Assembly: GCA_947311125.1 (NCBI GenBank)
Contig: CAMZKI010000263.1
Span: 1 to 9,256 of the forward strand
DNA from: an uncultured Chlorobiota bacterium
GTDB taxonomy: Bacteria > Bacteroidota > Bacteroidia > Bacteroidales > JAADGE01
Direction of reading: 5' to 3'
Length of the DNA stretch: 9,256 nucleotides
Below, in pieces: positions 6,459 through 9,256 of the stretch (position 1 is its first letter; every line of letters begins with the position of its first letter). The position numbers were made by a program, and so were the translations under genes. The notes under the pieces are model-generated. The model saw nothing but the letters and a program-made list of their open reading frames with translations. It did no database searches and was not told the origin of the DNA.

Positions 6459-8150
6459 ATGCGATTTAAGATACTTGCAATACTGATATTTTTATTTTCA
6501 CAAATATTTTCTCAGACTTACGATAAAAATTATTTTCGCTCTCCGGTAAATATTCCTGTTCGTCTTGCAGGTAACTTCGGAGAGATTCGTTCAAACCATT
6601 TCCATTCCGGAATTGATATTAAAGTTCCGTTTGTCGGAGCTAAGTTGTATGCTGCAGCCGACGGATATGTTTCTCGCATAAGAAAATCTGCCGACGGATA
6701 CGGAAATGCTCTCTATATAACACATCCCAACGGTTTAAGAACTGTTTACGGGCATATGCAAAAATTTACTGATGAAATTGAAAAATACACGGAACAATAT
6801 CAATACAAACAAAAAAAATTTGAAGTAACGATTTATCCCGATACGGGAAAATTTAAGGTTAAAAAGGGAGATTTGATAGGATATGCCGGTAACAGCGGCT
6901 ATTCATACGGTCCGCATCTCCATTTTGAAATTCGCGAAGCCGAAAACGACATACCTCTTAATCCGGAACTGTTTAATTTTAAAATTACCGACAATGTAAA
7001 ACCTAAAATTTTTCTTGCGGAAATTGTTCCTCTGGATAAAAATTCTTCCGTTAACGGAAAATTTACGAAACAGGAACTTAAAGTATTTTATAAAAACGGC
7101 AGGTATTACATCCCTAAAATTATTGAAACAAGAGGGAAGGTAGGAATAGCGGTTAAAGCACACGATTATATGAACTATGTAAGAAATACGCAGGGAATAT
7201 ATTCAGCAAAAATGTACGTTGATGACACTCTTTACTTTTCGTATAAGTTAGACAAGTTCAGTTTTTATGAAACTCGCTATATAAACAGTTTTATTGATTA
7301 TGCTGAACGGCAATTAACAAAGCGTAATTTTCAAAGATTATGGAAAGAGCCCGGTAATAAACTAAGCATATACAAAACTATTATAAATTCCGGCGTATTA
7401 AATTTTGATGACAATAAAATTCATAAAATAAAAATAATTTTAGCAGATTGTTTCGGGAATAAATCATATTTATACCTGAAAGTTCGCGGAAACAAACCTG
7501 ATATAAATTTACCTGAAAATTCAGATATGTTTTTTTATGGCAGAGATAACTATTTTATAAAACCTGACTTCAGAGCAATAATAAAAAACGGAACCCTTTA
7601 TAAGAACACCGACATTAACTTTAAAAAATATACTTCTTCCGGAGAATTGTATTCAGATATTTATGAGCTTAATTCATACCTTATTCCTGCACACGAAAAT
7701 ATATTTTATGCAATCAAACCCAAAAAACTGCCGAAAAAATTAATAGGGAAAGCCCTTTTGGTAAATATAGATAAAAACGGAAAATTTCATCCTCTTGAAG
7801 GAACTTTTATTAACGGATTTATTTCCGGTAAATGTAAATGTTTCGGAAAATTTGCAGTTGCGGTTGATACAACGGCACCTTACGTGAAATTAAAAAAAGT
7901 AAATAAAGAAAACAATTACGAAAATCATAAAAAAATATCATTTATAATAAAAGATGAGCTCTCCGGAATAAAAAATTATGAGGTTACAATTGATAATAAA
8001 CTTATAATTTTCAGCTATGACAAAAAAAGTGATAAGATAAGTTATGTATTTGATAATCATGTTACTTATAATAGGTTTCATAAGCTTAAACTAACGGTAA
8101 CTGATAAAAAAAACAATAAATCCGTCTTTAATTTGACATTTTTTAAGTAA
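6459..8150 (+). CDS. Exported M23 family (LytM-type) metallopeptidase
   Basis: This 563-residue protein begins with a signal peptide (MRFKILAILIFLFSQIFSQ), and the peptidase domain follows almost directly (about 30-170). The zinc-site motif HxxxD is present as HSGID (His49, Asp53), and HLH at 153-155 supplies His155 as third ligand and His153 as a catalytic histidine. His99 in VYGHM matches the other conserved catalytic histidine. The active site therefore looks complete, and peptidoglycan cross-link or stem-peptide cleavage in the periplasm is the expected activity. A stretch at about 101-135 between His99 and the KKGDLIGYAGNSG segment is longer than in LytM itself; I recall similar insertions in other Bacteroidota M23 proteins. 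The long C-terminal part (about 180-563) is mostly unassigned, with a likely Ig-like beta domain at about 470-563 (DTTAPYVKL ... VTDKKNNK). No T9SS sorting domain is present. The ATG at 6459 is supported by the signal peptide and the upstream promoter. The response regulator gene starts 28 bases after the stop. Confidence 0.92.
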   Translation: MRFKILAILIFLFSQIFSQTYDKNYFRSPVNIPVRLAGNFGEIRSNHFHSGIDIKVPFVGAKLYAAADGYVSRIRKSADGYGNALYITHPNGLRTVYGHMQKFTDEIEKYTEQYQYKQKKFEVTIYPDTGKFKVKKGDLIGYAGNSGYSYGPHLHFEIREAENDIPLNPELFNFKITDNVKPKIFLAEIVPLDKNSSVNGKFTKQELKVFYKNGRYYIPKIIETRGKVGIAVKAHDYMNYVRNTQGIYSAKMYVDDTLYFSYKLDKFSFYETRYINSFIDYAERQLTKRNFQRLWKEPGNKLSIYKTIINSGVLNFDDNKIHKIKIILADCFGNKSYLYLKVRGNKPDINLPENSDMFFYGRDNYFIKPDFRAIIKNGTLYKNTDINFKKYTSSGELYSDIYELNSYLIPAHENIFYAIKPKKLPKKLIGKALLVNIDKNGKFHPLEGTFINGFISGKCKCFGKFAVAVDTTAPYVKLKKVNKENNYENHKKISFIIKDELSGIKNYEVTIDNKLIIFSYDKKSDKISYVFDNHVTYNRFHKLKLTVTDKKNNKSVFNLTFFK

Positions 8151-8178
8151 TTTGCAGAGTTTTAAAAGTATTATTCCG

Positions 8179-9063
8179 ATGAAAATTCTCATTGTAGAAG
8201 ACGACCACGCTTCAAGACTTTTTTTAGAAAGCCTTTTAGAAAGTAACGGATATGATTTCCGTTCTGCAGAAAACGGTATTGAAGGACTAAATCTGTTTGA
8301 TGAATATCAGCCGAACTTAGTCCTGACAGATATTAAAATGCCGATAATGGACGGCTTGGAACTTCTTGAGGCAATAAGAGATAAAAATTCAGATGCCATT
8401 GTCGTAATAATAACCGCATTCGGTTCGGAAAATTATGCAATACAGGCACTTCACCTCGGTGCAAATAACTATTTAAAAAGACCTGTTTCCGGACAAGAAC
8501 TTCTTCGCTTATTAAAAAAATACAAAGCAATTATTTCAGGAAAATACTCTCCTGATGCACTTCCCGGCAAACTTATAAACCGAACATTTTCTTTAGAATT
8601 TAAGACAGAATTTACAAAAATTCCTAAAATCGTAGATAAAATAATGATTGAATCAGGAGTTGAAATTGACGACAGCGAAAAGGTAAATATTGAGTTGGGC
8701 TTGGTTGAGTTGATTACAAATGCAATAGAACACGGAAATCTTGCTATTACATACATAGAAAAACAACAAGCTCTTGATAAAGGAAATTTAAACGAACTGT
8801 ATGCCGAAAGGCTTGAAAATCCTGAATTAAAAAGCAGAAAAGTAAAAGTTGACTTTTTTACCGATAACGAAAAGTATCAGTGGACAATTACCGACGAAGG
8901 TAACGGTTTCAACTGGAAAAGCATTCCCGATCCTACAGACCAAGAGCATATTTTAGAATTAAACGGAAGAGGTATTTTTATAAGCAAATTCCTGTTTGAT
9001 AAAGTGGAATATTCCGGAAACGGAAATACTGTTACTGCAACTAAAATTGTTTCGCAAGAATAA
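8179..9063 (+). CDS. Response regulator: receiver domain fused to RsbW-like histidine kinase-type ATPase domain
   Basis: I chose the ATG at 8179 (MKILIVEDDH), giving 294 residues; an upstream in-frame TTG at 8152 would add nine residues before a normal receiver start and is unlikely. Residues 1-120 are a receiver domain: acidic pair Asp8/Asp9, phospho-acceptor Asp51 in LTDIKMP, and Thr79 in IITAFGS. The position before the conserved proline, normally Lys, is Arg101 (YLKRPVS). Residues about 137-294 are a HATPase_c_2/RsbW-type domain with N box ELITNAIEHGN (177-187), G1 box DEGNGF (239-244) and G2 box GRGIFISK (263-270). There is no dimerisation/phosphotransfer histidine region, so it is not a sensor kinase. 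The domain order suggests phosphorylation-controlled binding or phosphorylation of an anti-sigma antagonist-like partner, as in partner-switching systems, but no such partner is in the window. About 35 residues separate the N and G1 boxes, a variant I recall from other receiver-linked ATPase domains. It is probably cotranscribed with the M23 peptidase gene. The last 21 codons, including the stop, lie inside the terminal inverted repeat. Confidence 0.9.
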   Translation: MKILIVEDDHASRLFLESLLESNGYDFRSAENGIEGLNLFDEYQPNLVLTDIKMPIMDGLELLEAIRDKNSDAIVVIITAFGSENYAIQALHLGANNYLKRPVSGQELLRLLKKYKAIISGKYSPDALPGKLINRTFSLEFKTEFTKIPKIVDKIMIESGVEIDDSEKVNIELGLVELITNAIEHGNLAITYIEKQQALDKGNLNELYAERLENPELKSRKVKVDFFTDNEKYQWTITDEGNGFNWKSIPDPTDQEHILELNGRGIFISKFLFDKVEYSGNGNTVTATKIVSQE

Positions 9064-9256
9064 CGCTTGTTAAATATTTGCAATTAAAAAATATTATTAA
9101 TTTTCTCACGTTACTATTTTGAATTTAGTTTCTAACAAAATAGTAACGTGAGAAAATTAATAATATTTTTTAATTGCAAATATTTAACAAGCGTTATTCT
9201 TGCGAAACAATTTTAGTTGCAGTAACAGTATTTCCGTTTCCGGAATATTCCACTTT
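9001..9256. repeat. Perfect 121-bp inverted repeat with 14-base spacer, running off the window end
   Basis: Bases 9001-9121 are the exact reverse complement of 9136-9256, with no mismatch found when reading base by base. The spacer is 9122-9135 and is not self-complementary. The left arm contains the last 20 codons and stop of the response regulator gene plus 58 bases of AT-rich downstream sequence. The right arm ends exactly at the window edge, so the true outer boundary cannot be seen and the repeat may be longer. A real gene end would rarely be mirrored so exactly, and a fold-back artefact at a contig end is the simplest reading. A genuine recent inverted duplication or a hairpin replicon end are the alternatives. 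Confidence 0.95.
9194..9256 (-). pseudogene. Inverted partial copy of the response regulator gene 3' end
   Basis: On the minus strand these 63 bases encode the same final 20 residues as the response regulator (KVEYSGNGNTVTATKIVSQE) followed by TAA. It is identical to 9001-9063 and arises from the inverted repeat. Because it runs off the window edge, it could be the end of a full second copy in inverted orientation, a gene fragment, or an artefact. It should not be counted as an independent gene. Confidence 0.6.

Noticed and set aside
8152..8178. TTG at 8152 as the start of the response regulator
   Set aside because: The ATG at 8179 begins exactly at the normal receiver beta-1 strand (MKILIVEDD); the nine extra residues have no support.
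8877..9083. Minus-strand open frame over the end of the response regulator
   Set aside because: It is antisense to a gene with clear ATPase motifs and its protein has no domain features.
9064..9121. Natural terminator after the response regulator
   Set aside because: Only an AT-only 7-bp hairpin is visible within the left arm; the stronger pairing is the 121-bp inverted repeat, which is probably not a normal terminator.

Overview
This window looks like chromosomal DNA from a member of the Bacteroidota. Two proteins end in a type IX secretion system (T9SS) type A sorting domain. One enzyme closely resembles prolyl tripeptidyl peptidase of Porphyromonas. One start is preceded by a Bacteroidota-type promoter (TTTC, 19 bases, TAATTTTG). 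The leaders are A-rich and have no Shine-Dalgarno sequence, and the DNA is AT-rich throughout. No lineage below phylum can be assigned from the sequence alone.

Layout. (1) 3-803 (+): the nearly complete end of a small secreted protein with a choice-of-anchor-J-like domain and a T9SS sorting domain; only its first codon or two lie outside the window. A strong terminator follows at 837-866. (2) 946-3078 (+): a secreted endonuclease I family nuclease carrying two putative Ig (He_PIG-like) domains around an anchor-J-like domain, then a T9SS sorting domain; a terminator follows at 3103-3139. (3) 3192-5348 (+): an S9 family exopeptidase, most like prolyl tripeptidyl peptidase A. (4) 5397-6401 (-): an exported protein with two thioredoxin-fold domains, convergent with gene 3 and divergent from gene 5. 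(5) 6459-8150 (+): an exported M23 (LytM-type) metallopeptidase with an active-site set that looks complete. (6) 8179-9063 (+): a response regulator receiver domain fused to an RsbW-like ATPase domain, 28 bases after gene 5 and probably cotranscribed with it. (7) 9001-9256: a perfect 121-bp inverted repeat around a 14-base spacer that runs to the window edge and mirrors the last 20 codons of gene 6.

How the genes fit together. Most products are exported. Genes 1 and 2 should be displayed or released by T9SS, with gene 2 degrading extracellular DNA. Gene 3 trims proline-containing peptides in the periplasm, gene 4 may handle thiols there, and gene 5 cuts peptidoglycan. This reads as envelope maintenance and polymer scavenging rather than one dedicated pathway. 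Terminators separate genes 1, 2 and 3, so only genes 5 and 6 look like an operon. Gene 6 is the only regulator, and its targets are not visible here.

I see no tRNA, rRNA, CRISPR array, insertion sequence or phage gene, and no non-coding stretch over 300 bases. I did not find a clearly new multi-gene system. The most unusual items are the terminal palindrome, which I think is probably an assembly or library artefact at a contig end, and the receiver-ATPase fusion protein.
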